Shown: positions 36,693 through 48,107 of the stretch, piece by piece | Numbering within the stretch: the first letter of the stretch is position 1 | How the letters are laid out: every line of letters starts with the position of its first letter | From: Mesorhabditis belari | Lineage: Eukaryota > Nematoda > Chromadorea > Rhabditida > Rhabditidae | Reading direction: 5' to 3' | DNA: 64,000 nt | NCBI GenBank assembly: GCA_958450365.1 | Contig: CAUEEP010000517.1 | Coordinates: 1-64,000 of the forward strand | Translations under genes and position numbers: made by a program | The notes under the pieces: model-generated | What the model saw: the letters and a program-made list of their open reading frames with translations, nothing else | Database searches by the model: none | What the model was told of the DNA's origin: nothing

Positions 36693-38551
36693 ATGGCAGA
36701 ACAAAGTGTTGTCGTCGATGAGCCTATTCTCGACGATGATTTTGAAGTTCAGTTAATTTTAAAACATTTTAATAGCTATCTTTAGGGTGTCCTGGCAGAA
36801 ATTACGGAGATGGAGCAAAACCACGAAAGGAACAAACTTATTGGAATGGTGGGTTTGGTTTTGTGAATAAGTACAATCTTATAAGTCCAGCCTCATCATA
36901 CCCGACTTGTTTAGAGAGAAGTCTTCCCGCAACTTTCGGAGGCGACGATTCGTGAACACTTGCATTTGGATGAAGAGCCACTTTTCCTTCGTTTAAACGA
37001 ACTTGCTGTAAGTTTTATCGGTATCGGTAATGTTTAAGTATTAGAAATCGATAACGCCAAAAGTCGAGCCAGCAAACGACAATAGCAAGATCGCCCCAAA
37101 GTCATCTTATACAGCTGCTGGACAGTTAGTGATAAAGTGAAACTATTAAATTGTAACTTCAGAGTCATCAACCCAGAAGAGATTCAAAGAGAAATGCTGA
37201 AAGAAAAGCTATTGTCAAAATTGCGTGCTTTGGAGAAAAAGTTTGTACCAATATTTTTTGTTGAATATGTATATCGTATAATGTTTAGAGAGAAGTCTGA
37301 AGAGGAAGTGCAACGTACGACAATGGAAGAGACGAAAATCAGCATGTTCCTACGTGATGCTTTTCCCACGGTTAATTCCTGAAGTGCATATTTATATATT
37401 AATTTAGATCCGGCAATGTGCTATCAATGAGGTAATGCAGAAACGCGGTTTCTACCAATGCATCATCATCCTTCGACTCGTTGAAATGGGGTACACGGAT
37501 GATTTGCGAAAACAGAAATGTAGGTTTTGAAAGATTTTAGATGCAAAAGAAGTCGTTTTGTCTTATGGATTTGTTAATGTTTAGTCATCATTCCCAATAA
37601 GCTTCAAATGGAATCCGAATCTAATGCGATGCGAATGAAAGAGGCAAACGAAAAGCACAATATCCAGCTCCCACAGATGGCCATTGAGAAATGGACCAAG
37701 TACGAATCAATGATAAATGCTGTAAGTATTGGAAATATTGCAAACCTTTCTCGCATATCAATTTTAGGATTTTTTAACCGCAGTTTTGGCTCTTACGCAA
37801 TTTGAATGCCCGATTTGCCTTGTTACAAACGCTGACAACGATGGTATTTTTTGCAGAAATTTCGACTCGAATGACAAGGAATATAGTAAGTTATTAATAA
37901 AGTTATGGAGCTAAATCTTGAATTTAAGCTGCACATCTTTTCTGCAAGGATTGCGTGAAACAACATGCGATGACTTCGGTGAACGAAATGACAATGGGCC
38001 CTGGTGGTTGTGGGGTGAAATGTCTCGAGAAATGCACAGGAGTTATTCTAACTTGTGAGGATTTTAAGTTTTTAAAATTTACTGTTTTTAGCCCAAATTG
38101 AACCATTGCTTAACGCGGACGAGAGAAAGCTCTTTGATAAGCGAGCCACGGAGGCCGCGCTTGCTGCCGTAAAAATTGAGAACATCGCACAGTTGGTTTT
38201 TACTGAACATTTTCATAATAATTTAACGCTTACCTAGACTAATTGCATTTACAGTATTCAGACAGTTTCGTAAAAAAGTGTCTTTCAGTTGTAAACGCTG
38301 TCTATTTGCCGCAATCGTCGAAGATCCAGAGAAACAACGGCGATTTTTCTGCCTCAACCCTCAATGCAACTACAAATATTGCCGGTACAATTTTAGACCT
38401 TGGATCCAACAATTTTCATCTTAGACTTTGTGGCAAGGACTACGATGAGAAGCATGAGGGTCGTGCATGCGAGGATGTGATGACAGCTGTTGATGAGGCT
38501 CTAAAATTTTTATTGGGCAAATTTTGTGAACTGGCATTGCCAAGCTTTTAA
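36693..38551 (+). CDS. RBR ligase copy 2 lacking RING2
   Basis: Same exons as copy 1 up to the BRcat domain: MAEQSVVVDEPILDDDFE, RING1 (FECPICLVTNADNDG), then via CA/gttggt to CKRCLFAAIVEDPEKQRRF, FCLNPQCNYKYCRLCG and RACEDV. Then VDEAL is joined directly to the C-terminal tail (KFLLGKFCELALPSF, stop 38551). The RING2 exons with the catalytic cysteine are deleted; the joint has GCTCT microhomology. RING1 and BRcat are intact, and BRcat is more complete than in copy 1. If expressed, it could still bind an E2 or partners but could not form the ubiquitin thioester. It is either a decoy paralogue or a young pseudogene. The upstream TTTTCAG/ATG is kept. Confidence 0.75.
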
Positions 38552-39024
38552 ATCCAAAGGCTCTAAAATTAAGTACAAAATAGTAACCAATTTTATCTTT
38601 GGATCAGGTGGCGCTAGCGCTGAAGCCTAAGGCTTTTTACATCGAATTAACAATCACGGGCTTATGTAAATACGGTCACATTTGTTTTTGCAAAAAGGGT
38701 TTTGTATTTATTATTTTTATCGATGCTTATTTAGATTTAATTTATATTTTCACAGAGATTGAATAAAGTTTTGCATTTTTTCAAAGATTTACATGAGAAC
38801 GAATTGTTCGAGGTTTCCAGAAACCCATCATTTTTGCATCAATAAGCACGGGGTGAGTCGTTTCTTTGTTACTTTTTTTGTTAATTCCAACTTTTAGTAA
38901 TTCTCTTAAGAGAGGCTATTTCATTGGATCCATCACGACCGAGGTGTATTTGTTGGGAGTTCAGTTGTTGAGCATTGGCTTTACTTGCTCTAATATGGTG
39001 TTGCCAACTTATTATTTTTTTTAG

Positions 39025-39543
39025 GATGCCCTTCGCGAAGCGGTATAAAAGACGGTCGTTTTTTATCACCAGAGCAAGAATTACGAGTCGACAGTGGAAG
39101 TGAGTTTTGTCTCTTTAACGGCTAATTGAAAGCCCAATCAAATTACTATTAGTTCGAGCTTTGTAACAATTTTTAGCTAAAACTATTGATATGCTCTCCT
39201 TTCAGTTAACACCTTTAACTCTTACTGTTTTAGGTTGAATTGCCCTTGAAGATCGTCTTCCGTGGTCGCCGCAAATTCCACGTGCTCAAGAAACGGAAAG
39301 TCGACGGGGATTTGGTGAGGTTTTAATTGGATTAATAAACTTAGCCCATGTTTTAAGAATCTATGGCATATCGACAACGCTGAACTTGGACCGTGGTGGG
39401 TTTTGTTATAATTTTATGCATTTTATTCGAACTTAAATTCTTCAACGTTTTTGCTCAGGTTCTCAACACTGGAAAGCCTCATCGAGTTCTACACGACGAA
39501 CAAAAGTCACCTCAACTCGATCGAAACAGAGCGACAGCAGTAA
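39025..39543 (+). pseudogene. SH2-domain C-terminal remnant, copy 2 (frameshift)
   Basis: Exons 39025-39099, 39234-39314, 39358-39395 and 39459-39543 parallel copy 1 and end FSTLESLIEFYTTNK..TAA. Here the first exon has no stop in its original frame (SGIKDGRF), but a T-run carries one extra T (six, against five in copy 1), which shifts the frame before YHQSK. The lesion differs from that of copy 1. Confidence 0.6.
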
Positions 39544-40691
39544 AAAGTTTTATTATACCCAAATTTGTGTTCTTTTAAAAGATTATGTATTGTATAAATT
39601 TATGATTTACTTTTGAGTTGTAGGATTTTTGAAAATAAAGTGATTTGGAACAAATATTATTTTTATTAAATAAGTAGGTGGAATCTGAGTGGGTCTACGT
39701 CACATATTTGGCAAACAACAGAAAGATCAATTGTCGACGTTGCATGACTTGTATCGCATGACTGAAAGGAAAAATGGAGTGGAAATTTTTTTTACTTCAT
39801 TTTTTCAGTCTAGTTGCTAAAACTGGCAATGAATCAAGCTTAGAATGCACTTTTAATGTCATCGTGAAGCCAACCTACAATTGGATTTTTAACCTTGCTG
39901 AATTTTGACTGAAAAATGTAAGGCTAATTTTTTGATTATATTGATTCAATTTGAAAGAGTTGAAAGTTTAATGGTACTGTAAGTCGTAGCATCATCTGTT
40001 ATTTTGGTACTCTAGCCAGGCTACTGCACGATACTGTAGCTTTTAGATTTTGGAGTATGACATTCTAGCTAGGTACTCTAAGGTGGTACGAGTACGACCG
40101 GCTGAGTACGATAACTGGGCTACCGTAGTTTGAGACAACTGGCTTTTCTTCGCTAATCCATTTTCTATAACATGTCCCACTTTCTCCGCCTACCGTAATC
40201 TTGTCGCTATTTTTTTATATTTATCTTTTTATTTGAGGCTTTTCACTCGATTCTTCAATCTCGGAACAAATATTCCCTATCCAATTTTTGCATGTCGATC
40301 ATCTAGAGGCTACTCTCCAAGAAGAAGAATTTAGTGTGGCCCGGTTTTAGAAAGAAAATCGAGTTTTCTTGTCTTTCTTTTTTTTGTTGTTTCTTGAAAA
40401 TTGCCTTTTTTCGAAAGAAACATTTGTCCATTTGTCCATTTTCCTTTTTCCTTTTCTCTAGTTTCGATTTATCCACCGAAAAGGACACACGTGCAACCAT
40501 TTCACCTGTGTGTCCACCGAATTCCCCTGAGATTTTTGACATTTCTTTAGATTTAAGCCAATCCATCTTATTCTGTGGTTTTCAAATGCTAATCCTTCTA
40601 CAGCTTTTTTTGTTTTCAATTTTCAATTTTCAATAATTCAACTCATTATTAGAGTCGACTAATCCGCTTTCTGAAAGGCACGGATTTTAGA

Positions 40692-40767
40692 GAAACTACT
40701 GTAATCATAGGAAACTACTGTAATCATAGGAAACTACTGTAATCATAGGAAACTACTGTAATCATAG
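40692..40767. repeat. GAAACTACTGTAATCATAG x 4
   Basis: Four perfect 19-bp copies. Confidence 0.95.
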
Positions 40768-40956
40768 TCGATACTTGTTTTTCAATTACATCCAGTTGTA
40801 TTGATATGTTTTCGTGTTAGACTCAAAGTGTCATTGATATGTGTTGGTGTGAGTTGCGTGGGGAAATCCGGACAAAAACCCACGAAACGAGGGGGGTGAG
40901 AGCAATTTTCGTGTCGCGTTTTCCCCCCAGACACTTCCTTGTCCCGTATTTTATAA

Positions 40957-41206
40957 ACAAAGTAATAGTTATACTATATTTCAGTCTACTCTGACAATCC
41001 AAACATTTTACTTTCAATTCTTTTTTTCAGTTATTTTCAGTTGTTTATTCATTTTCATTTCCAGTTTTATTCTATGAAAAAGAATGCGAAAATGCCTCTT
41101 TGTATCATTGTTTTCCCTTTGTTGAGATCAGAAACGCACGCTCTCTGGTGCACTGAGGAATTTGGATTGTCAGAGTAAACTGAAATATAGTATAACTATT
41201 ACTTTG
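40957..41206. repeat. 47-bp inverted repeat with ~155-bp spacer
   Basis: ACAAAGTAATAGTTATACTA.. (40957-41004) pairs with 41161-41206 with one or two mismatches. The spacer has no frame. It may be a small foldback or MITE. Confidence 0.8.
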
Positions 41207-41385
41207 TAACCTAATCAAAAATTTTCTCTAAAACGTTTTTGGTAAGTTTTACTGTAGCCCGGGATTCTCATTATGAGAGAGGAAAAAGAAAAGACTAAAT
41301 AGTAACTAAATAGGAACTATACAGTAACCAAATAGGAACTAAATAGGAACTATATAGTAACCAAAGAGGAACTATAAATAAACTA

Positions 41386-41902
41386 TTAGGTTGATGCATA
41401 AGTCTTTTCGTTTTTTTCGTACTTCTGTTAAAAAGTAACAAATTCACGAATTAATCTATAGTTTGCTCTATAAAAAAAGTGTTTTTTTGTTCAATTTGCA
41501 TCTTTTTAAATGAATTTCGGTTCACTTTGAAGCAAATTCGAGAGTGAAAAACGCCTTTTTCGTTAAAAATCTATAAAAAACTCTACGGAAAAATTGGCTG
41601 AATGAATTTCTCTGAAATTTTGGCGAAATATCAAACGTTTTTTTTCTCTATCTTTTATCTATTGACACGAAGATAGGTTTTCTTTAGCTAAGGTGTCTAA
41701 ACCGCATCATCGAGTTAGCCCTTTTTGACTACCCGACTTCATACTCTCAAGAAAATCCAGGCATATTTTTAAACCCGTTTTAATGTTATTTTGCAGAAAA
41801 ATAATTGCTTTTTCTAATGAAATCAACCGTAGTTTAATTCGTGCATTTGTTGGCTTGAAACGGCAGACGAAAAGGAACAAAAACACTTATGCATCAACCT
41901 AT
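41386..41902. mobile_element. Mariner-type MITE (TTAGGTTGATGCATAAGT ends), copy 1
   Basis: 517 bp with inverted ends TAGGTTGATGCATAAGT and ACTTATGCATCAACCTA, and TA at both sides. The TIR sequence resembles that of mariner elements (TTAGGTTGxTGCAxAAGT). No transposase remains. A second copy in opposite orientation is at 61036-61972. Confidence 0.88.
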
Positions 41903-41970
41903 TATATAGGAACTAAATAGGAACTATAAAGTAACCAAATAGGAACTATAAAGGAACTATATAGGAACTA

Positions 41971-42491
41971 CCCTAAAGTCGCGAGTATAAGTTCTGTTTG
42001 GTTTTCGCATGCAAATTGACGGCTGTCTCCGGTGCGGTGTGTCGAGGGTTCGAATCCCGCTGCAGCATAGCTTTTTTGCTTTTTAAGAACAATAATAGAA
42101 GTAAATTTATTGAGGGTTATAGCAATTTTATGCTGTTATTTGTTGCTCCGGGCGTGGCTCAGCGCGTCCGCCCTGCTCCTCTCCGGTGCTCAGTCTTATG
42201 GATCCCTCCCTGGCCTCTTCATCCGGCCAAAGTCCACGTCGACGGTCGAAAGAGATGCTTTCCAGCGTCTTCTTCAACACTATCGTCTGGATGTATCCAT
42301 GCACATCATAAATAGCAATGGTGATAGGCTGTCACCCTGTAGTATCCCGGGCTCCAAGAAAAATAATATAAAAGTTTATATAACAATAAAAATGTATAAA
42401 AACCCAACAAAAAGAAATTCAAAGCAATTAAAGCGAATGTAAATTAAGGCAGAATTTATACTCGGATGAACTTATACTTGAAACTTTAGGG
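41971..42491. mobile_element. 521-bp MITE, family 1, copy 2
   Basis: CCCTAAAGTCGCGAGTATAAG at the left, inverted ..ACTTTAGGG at the right, TA on both sides. It is nearly identical to 2093-2612 in inverse orientation. The two ~105-codon frames inside are shared by both copies only because the DNA is. A B-box-like GGTTCGAATCCCGC precedes an A-box-like GGCGTGGCTCAGCGCG. Confidence 0.85.
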
Positions 42492-44043
42492 TAAATAGGA
42501 ACTAAATAGTAAATATACAGTAACCAAATAGGAACTATAAGGGAACTAATTAGGAGCTAAATAGGAACTATATGGTAAACAAATAGGAACCCATGAGAAG
42601 AATTTTAGGTTCTAAGCTTTCAAAGAATTTGTTATTTCTGATAACAAAGATCCCATCTGTTTACACTATACAATTTGGAAACAAAAAAAGCAAAGAGAAG
42701 TTGTTGTGTTTTCATGTTTCTTTTCACCCTTCCCTTTATCCTTTCCTTTATCCTTTCCTTTATCCTTTATCCTTTCCTTTAACTCTTCTCACTCTCAATT
42801 TTTGATTGGTGGTCCCAATGGGAGATTTGTCTTGAAGAAAAAGAGAAGAATACGTTTGAAGAAGTTCGCTTTGTAGCTGAGAATAAAGCTTGGTTCGCTC
42901 CCCCTTCCCCTTTCAACCCTTTTTGGCTCGTTTTCTTTGGGTCATCACTTCCCCCCTGGCTACTTGAGAACTTATTTACTCAACTTTTAAACGGAAACTA
43001 AAGTCTGCAATACTTTTTCTATAGTTTAATGACTTTTATAGCTCTTTTGATGGACTTTTTGCTTGTGAAATAGATAAACGCACCCTTTCTAGTGCACTTA
43101 ACAGCAATATATTTGCATCAACTTTAGATATAAATCATCCTTTTATTGCCAAATTTTAATTAGTTCTCCATTTCTCCATTTCCCAACAATAAAGTCTAGT
43201 CGTTTTTTTTAAATTTCGCCATTTTAAGAATTAAATAATCTTTTTTACTTTTTTTACTGGATGTTTAAGAAATCAGAGATCTCTGAACTCTGAAAGGAAA
43301 GGGGAAAGAAACGAAACATCAAATTACATTGTTAAAAGCATATTGAAAGAATTTGGAAAAAGGGGAAAAAGGGGGAAAAGCCATAAAGCAAACGAGAAAT
43401 CGAGTAAGATACGTGGTCAATTTTTTAGACCAAATTTTAGTGGATCAATTGACTCTCGACTTTTCGTCGACCATAGCTGATGCCTAGGCAGGAGACAAGC
43501 CAGCTGAAACCTAACTAGGACCAAAAACTTATCCAGATCTATCCAAGCCAAGTCCGGAGTCTAACCTGTTGACCATAATCAAGTTAAACACAGGTTTTCT
43601 AGGACTAAAGTCCTAGGGCCTTTTACTCTAAGTCAGGATTTGACTTACCATGAATATAGACTTAGCTTCTCGATAATCCAAGTACTTCTAAGTACTCCAA
43701 GTAATCCAAGTACTTTAAACCTTTCGTGGATCAAGCTTCGATGGTTAATTAGGTTTTCCCATAAAAACCCAGAGATTTTCATTTTCATTTTCATTTATTT
43801 TCAACACATAGACAAAACGAAGAATCAGAATCGAATGATATAGTTTCCAGATGAATTCCAGATAAACCAGATCGACTTTTCTACAATCTTTGGCTAGCTT
43901 GCTAATCTCTCGTTCTTAAAATCCAACCGGCGCGAGTAAAAATAGTCGTTCAATCCGTTCTCGAGTTTGCTCTCATCTTTGTACTTTTTACCATCGAAGA
44001 AATCCTTTAGCAATAAGAATAAGTGATAGTCAGAAGGGATAAC

Positions 44044-44086
44044 GTTTAGAGAATAGGAAAATCATGCATTTTCCTATTCTCTAAAC
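44044..44086. repeat. Perfect 19-bp inverted repeat, 5-nt loop
   Basis: GTTTAGAGAATAGGAAAAT, CATGC loop, exact complement. Confidence 0.92.
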
Positions 44087-44508
44087 GGTGCATTAGAAAG
44101 GAAAATCCCAGTGTAAGTTGTTCTTCACAAAATCGATTGATTTTTCTGATTTGTGGGAGCTTGCGCCATGCTGAAGAACGAAAACAAAAAAATTGCTTCT
44201 ATAAACCAACCGCCGACTTTTTTTTCCACGTAAACATTGGTGCCAAAACGTCTGTCGATAAACGATAACACATTGTAAAAAAACCAATATTTGATCGTGA
44301 GTGATGATCTTCGTAGGAAAAAGCCAATCATTCCATTTGCTTCACAAGTTCTGACATTTCCGCTTTCTTTTAACTTCGATTGTTTCCAAAATTTCGTATG
44401 GGATTTGGCGTTGTTTTCTCCAATTTCCAAGACTCACCCATCCGAGCACTCAGAGCTATAGGCAGAGTATCGCCTTGGTGCCCCGTTGATCAATTCAATC
44501 CTTCAACG

Positions 44509-44569
44509 ATTCACTGGACATCGATCTCCAGAGAATGGAACGTTCTTTGAAGATCGATGTCCAGTGAAT
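44509..44569. repeat. Perfect 19-bp inverted repeat, 23-nt loop
   Basis: ATTCACTGGACATCGATCT at 44509-44527 and its complement at 44551-44569. Confidence 0.92.
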
Positions 44570-44894
44570 CCAGTGAAGAGTCCACTGAGCCTAAGAAATG
44601 AGATTTCTGTCGATTTAAGCAGCAAACCGGCAGAACAACAAATATGCTGGGTTTGAGTGGAAGCTAAGTGAAAGACAAGCGGATTTCCCGGGGCATGGAG
44701 ATGGCTTTGACGGGGAACAAATCTATGAAAGTGGGCTTAATGATTTTGTTCATATGATTTTTGTTTTCTGATGATTTTCTCTTGATGGTATGGTGTCCAT
44801 CCTCAGAATCGATGGATCGATTTTTCCGGTGTCGGCTGCTAGCCCTCTTCCATTTGATCCTGTTGCCAGTCTTGAATTTGTGAAGGCTCAGGCT

Positions 44895-44998
44895 CAGAGC
44901 CTAAGCCTAAGCCTCAAGACTAAGACTAAGCCTAAGCCAGTCTAAGCCAGTCTATGCCTACGCCTAAGCCTAAGCCTGAGCCTGAGCCTGAGCCTGTG
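44895..44998. repeat. Degenerate interstitial telomere-like repeat (TTAGGC complement)
   Basis: GCCTAAGCCTAAGCCT, ACTAAGCCTAAGCC and CGCCTAAGCCTAAGCCTGAG are runs of GCCTAA with variants GCCTGA and GACTAA. GCCTAA is the complement of TTAGGC, the nematode telomere unit. The array is short and impure, so it could be an ordinary hexamer microsatellite. Confidence 0.6.
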
Positions 44999-46159
44999 CA
45001 GAACTCGTTCCAACGATTTTATTCCAAATTCATTGATCTCTCGTGCTTGGCCACTGAAATCCCTCTTGAAAATCGTTAGCAATTGGGTGTGGATTTCTTC
45101 TTGAGTTGATTTCAACAAAACAAAAATCTCTGGGTTTTTATGGGACAACCTAACTCTAACTCTAATCCATCTTCTGTGAGTCAGCTTTTGTGAGTCAGCT
45201 TTACTGGTAGGTGAGAAGTCGGATCTTTGTATGGCTTACAATCTTGCCTAGATGTCAGTGCAGGATCTTTGATTCAGGCTACAATAGTTAGTATTCTAAA
45301 TCGGTTTTTCCCAATTCCCAATTGTCTAGCTTTTGCTTTTACCAGTTTAATTCTTGAATTGTTTTTATTTTTCTTTTGCATCAAAGTGTTTCAAAAACGG
45401 CAATGACGTCTTTTTGTCTTTTCGTTGGATTTGGGCAGAAAAAAAAGGTGAAAAAGATGTGGGGACTGATCTCTAAACGGCCATGCAATTCAAACGAGTC
45501 CTTTCCTTTTCCATCTTTCCATCTTTCCATCTTTCCATCTTTCCGACTTTTCCTGGCTTTTTTCTGTCATTTAAGATAGAGTTTGAACCATTGAGATCTT
45601 GGCGATTTTTTGAAATTTAAAATTCTCAAGCTGTCAGTTGTCAATTCTCAATGTTCTCAGTTGGAGGTGCGATTTGAACGGATTTGATTTTAGATTTAAA
45701 CCATTTTTGCGAAATTTCTGCTTTGTCTCTTTCATTTTTCTATTTTTCGACAAAATATCGTTATAAAATTTGCTAGTTTTCATTTGATTAACTCAATTTT
45801 TGAGATCATTGACTGAAAAATCATTTCCTCATTGATCATTTCATTCAATCATTGAGCTGATTGAATGAAAATGCAAAGTTTGAGCTGATTGAATGAAAAC
45901 TAGCAGTTTAATTACGATCGCTTGTCTAAAATGAGCTTGTCTAAGTGCCATAGATTATGTTTTATTCTTGAGAGCTCAATGGAGACGCTTGGAAAACAAA
46001 GCGACTTCCAAATCTTATGCCAATTCTTGTTTGTGAAATACTGCAATACTTCAATGCAATACTTTCAAAACCTGCAATACTTCAATGTTGGCTCATATTC
46101 TTTGAGTAAAACTTGTGGCTTAATGACACAAATGGAGTGCAAAGTTTGTGCCAGGGTGT

Positions 46160-46478
46160 GTAGATTGAGAGTTACAAGCTTCTCTCAAGAGCTATAAGCT
46201 TCTCTCAAGAGCTATAAGCTTCTCAAGAGCTACAAGCTTCTCTCAAGAACTACAAGCTTCTCTCAAGAGCTACAAGCTTCTCTCAAGAACTACAAGCTTC
46301 TCTCAAGAGCTATAAGCTTCTCAAGAGCTACAAGCTTCTCTCAAGAACTACAAGCTTCTCTCAAGAGCTATAAGCTTCTCAAGAGCTACAAGCTTCTCTC
46401 AAGAACTACAAGCTTCTCTCAAGAGCTACAAGTTTCTCAAGAGCTATAAGCTTCTCAAGAGCTACAAGCTTCTCAATC
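46160..46478. repeat. Minisatellite CAAGAGCTACAAGCTTCTCT (~20 bp)
   Basis: About 16 copies alternating ..GAGCTACAAGCTTCTCTCAA, ..GAACTACAAG.. and ..GAGCTATAAG.., with a 16-bp short variant. It has a higher-order pattern of long and short units. Confidence 0.92.
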
Positions 46479-48107
46479 AAATTTTAAAGTCCCTGCAATC
46501 AATTTCACAGACTTTCGGCTACCTTCGTTGATAAGCCTTCGTTGAAAAGCCGCCTCAACAAGTGTTCCAAAAAACTCTCTCTGAAAAGTCGGAGCTTATA
46601 AAGAGTCTTTCGGCTTTCTTGATTCTTAAAAACCAAAAAAGAAACACTCTCTCAACGTATATCTAGACGCCAAGTCCTTCTCCTCTTTGCCTTCACTCCC
46701 CTTTCCCCCCAATTTCTACTTCAACTAGAGGCCCTTCTCAATTCTTAAAAGACCCCCATTCCCCCCAGCCTCAACACACTCACATTCACCTCCTCCCCTC
46801 AATCGCTTTGCCCCAAATTCTCTTCTCTCTCTCTCTCTTTCCCCCATTTTGTCAGGGTCCTGGAATAGGCAATTTGGGCCCTAGACCCTAGACCTCTGCA
46901 CAGACCCTTGCCTTGGACTCCTAGACCCCCACTCCTACAATCCTTGCACAGACTCATTTCTCTGTCAACCTCCTTGCACAGAAGCACAGAGTTGGTAAAA
47001 ACATTGCCAGCGTCGATATGGTAAAGTTAAAAGCAAACCAAACCAAAGTCGAGCCAAGAGTCAAAGCCAAGCTCAAAGCCAAACCCATGCCAAAGCCAAG
47101 CCAATAGCCAAGCCAAGAGCTAAAGCCAATAGCCAAGCCAATAGCCAAGCCAATAGCTAAGCCAATGCCTTCCAAATTGACCATGGTCTGCTCTGGTTTC
47201 AGTCTATCCACAACAGTGACAACAAAGCCAAAGGTCAAAGCTTTAGCCAGGCTTTCAATTGGTTTTGGACTGGAGATTTCAACCCTCACTTGACCTAAGA
47301 CCTTGACTTTGGTTTCGTTTGACCTGAAGACTTTGACTCTTTTGCAAACTCTGTCTAGATTTCTTACAAGACTCCTGCTCATACTCACCCAGCTCCTTGG
47401 CCAGGACCCCTACCCTCTCCTTCTTATACATAGGACCTTATAGACTCAGGCCAGGCCAGGACCCCCTTCTTCTTTTTGGGGAATCGATGAGCGACTCCTC
47501 TTCTCCTTTTCCAGCAGCTCTCTCCTCTCCTTCACTTTTTAAGGCACTCCCTTTTTTGCTATTTCTTCTTTGTCTATTTCCTGTTTTTCATGTTTCTTGA
47601 GCCTTTTAGTTTCATTTTTATTACCCTCAAATCTAGCGACAAAGTGAAAAGTTGCTCGTGTGCTCGTGGTGATGCTGATCTCCCGATCTTCGTCCTCTAA
47701 CCCTAGACCTCTGCACAGACCCTTACCTTGGACTCCTAGACCCTTGGACTCTAACCGCTACTCCAGTTTTTCCCATTTCTTTATTACTTTTGCAAAAAAA
47801 TCTTCTTCCTAAGCTTTTCAAATGTTTTCGTGAATCAAATTCATCTTTAATCAATTGGAAATCGAGGAACTTATATGCCGAATACCAGCCGCTAATGATT
47901 TCCAATCCATCAAAATCTTCTATTCTTAGAATTAGCTCATAAATTTTTGAATATAAAATGAAATAAACATGAAAAATGAGAGACTTTCTGCTCTTTAGCA
48001 AACAAATTTTCAAAAAAGCCAAACTCTTTTCAGATTCACACTTTAGAAAACATAAAATTGCTCACGAAATGCAGAAAGCAATTCGTTTGTTGCCCGATTC
48101 ACAAAAA
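46479..48107. other. Gene-free region with one CTTGGCT-family array
   Basis: Low-complexity CT-rich DNA. The stretch ACCCTAGACCTCTGCACAGACCCTTRCCTTGGACTCCTAGACCC occurs twice (about 46884-46927 and 47699-47743). No supported exon. Confidence 0.5.
47030..47170. repeat. CTTGGCT-family minisatellite, array 1 (inverse orientation)
   Basis: AGCCAAGCCAATAGCCAAGCC-type units. The left border AAAACATTGCCAGCG..TATGGTAAAGTTAAAA.CAAACC (46997-47040) matches the border of array 3 in inverse orientation. Confidence 0.88.

Larger units (their letters stand above)
28600..40010. repeat. Tandem segmental duplication (RBR ligase + SH2 remnant)
   Basis: Copy 1 runs from about 28605 to 32123 and resumes at 35739-36100. 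Copy 2 runs from about 36527 to 40003. The two are nearly identical over exons and introns. Copy 1 is split by a 3.6-kb retrotransposon. Copy 2 lacks the segment equivalent to about 30570-30985. A third, short fragment of one exon is at 36320-36428, between the two copies. The high identity of introns points to a recent event. Confidence 0.9.
39544..41290. other. Duplication 3' flank and non-coding DNA
   Basis: The end of the duplicated block lies near 40003. After that come a 19-bp repeat (40692-40767) and an inverted repeat (40957-41206). The open frames at 40303-40636 are Lys/Phe-rich and show no domain. Confidence 0.5.
41298..42592. repeat. Minisatellite AAATAGGAACTAT interrupted by two MITEs
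   Basis: Variants of (A)AATAGGAACTA(T) and CAGTAACC occupy 41298-41383, 41905-41970 and 42494-42592. The two intervening blocks are complete MITEs (41386-41902 and 41971-42491), each with TA duplications, so the array predates both insertions. Confidence 0.85.
42593..46159. other. Gene-free region
   Basis: No supported exon chain. It contains TTTCCTTTATCC repeats (42730-42780), two palindromes (44044-44086, 44509-44569) and a TTAGGC-like array (44895-44998). A segment at about 44260-44412 is similar in inverted orientation to 49180-49330. Confidence 0.5.

Noticed and set aside
40303..40636. Frames of 87-100 codons on both strands
   Set aside because: Lys- and Phe-rich mirror frames over T-rich DNA; no conserved pattern.
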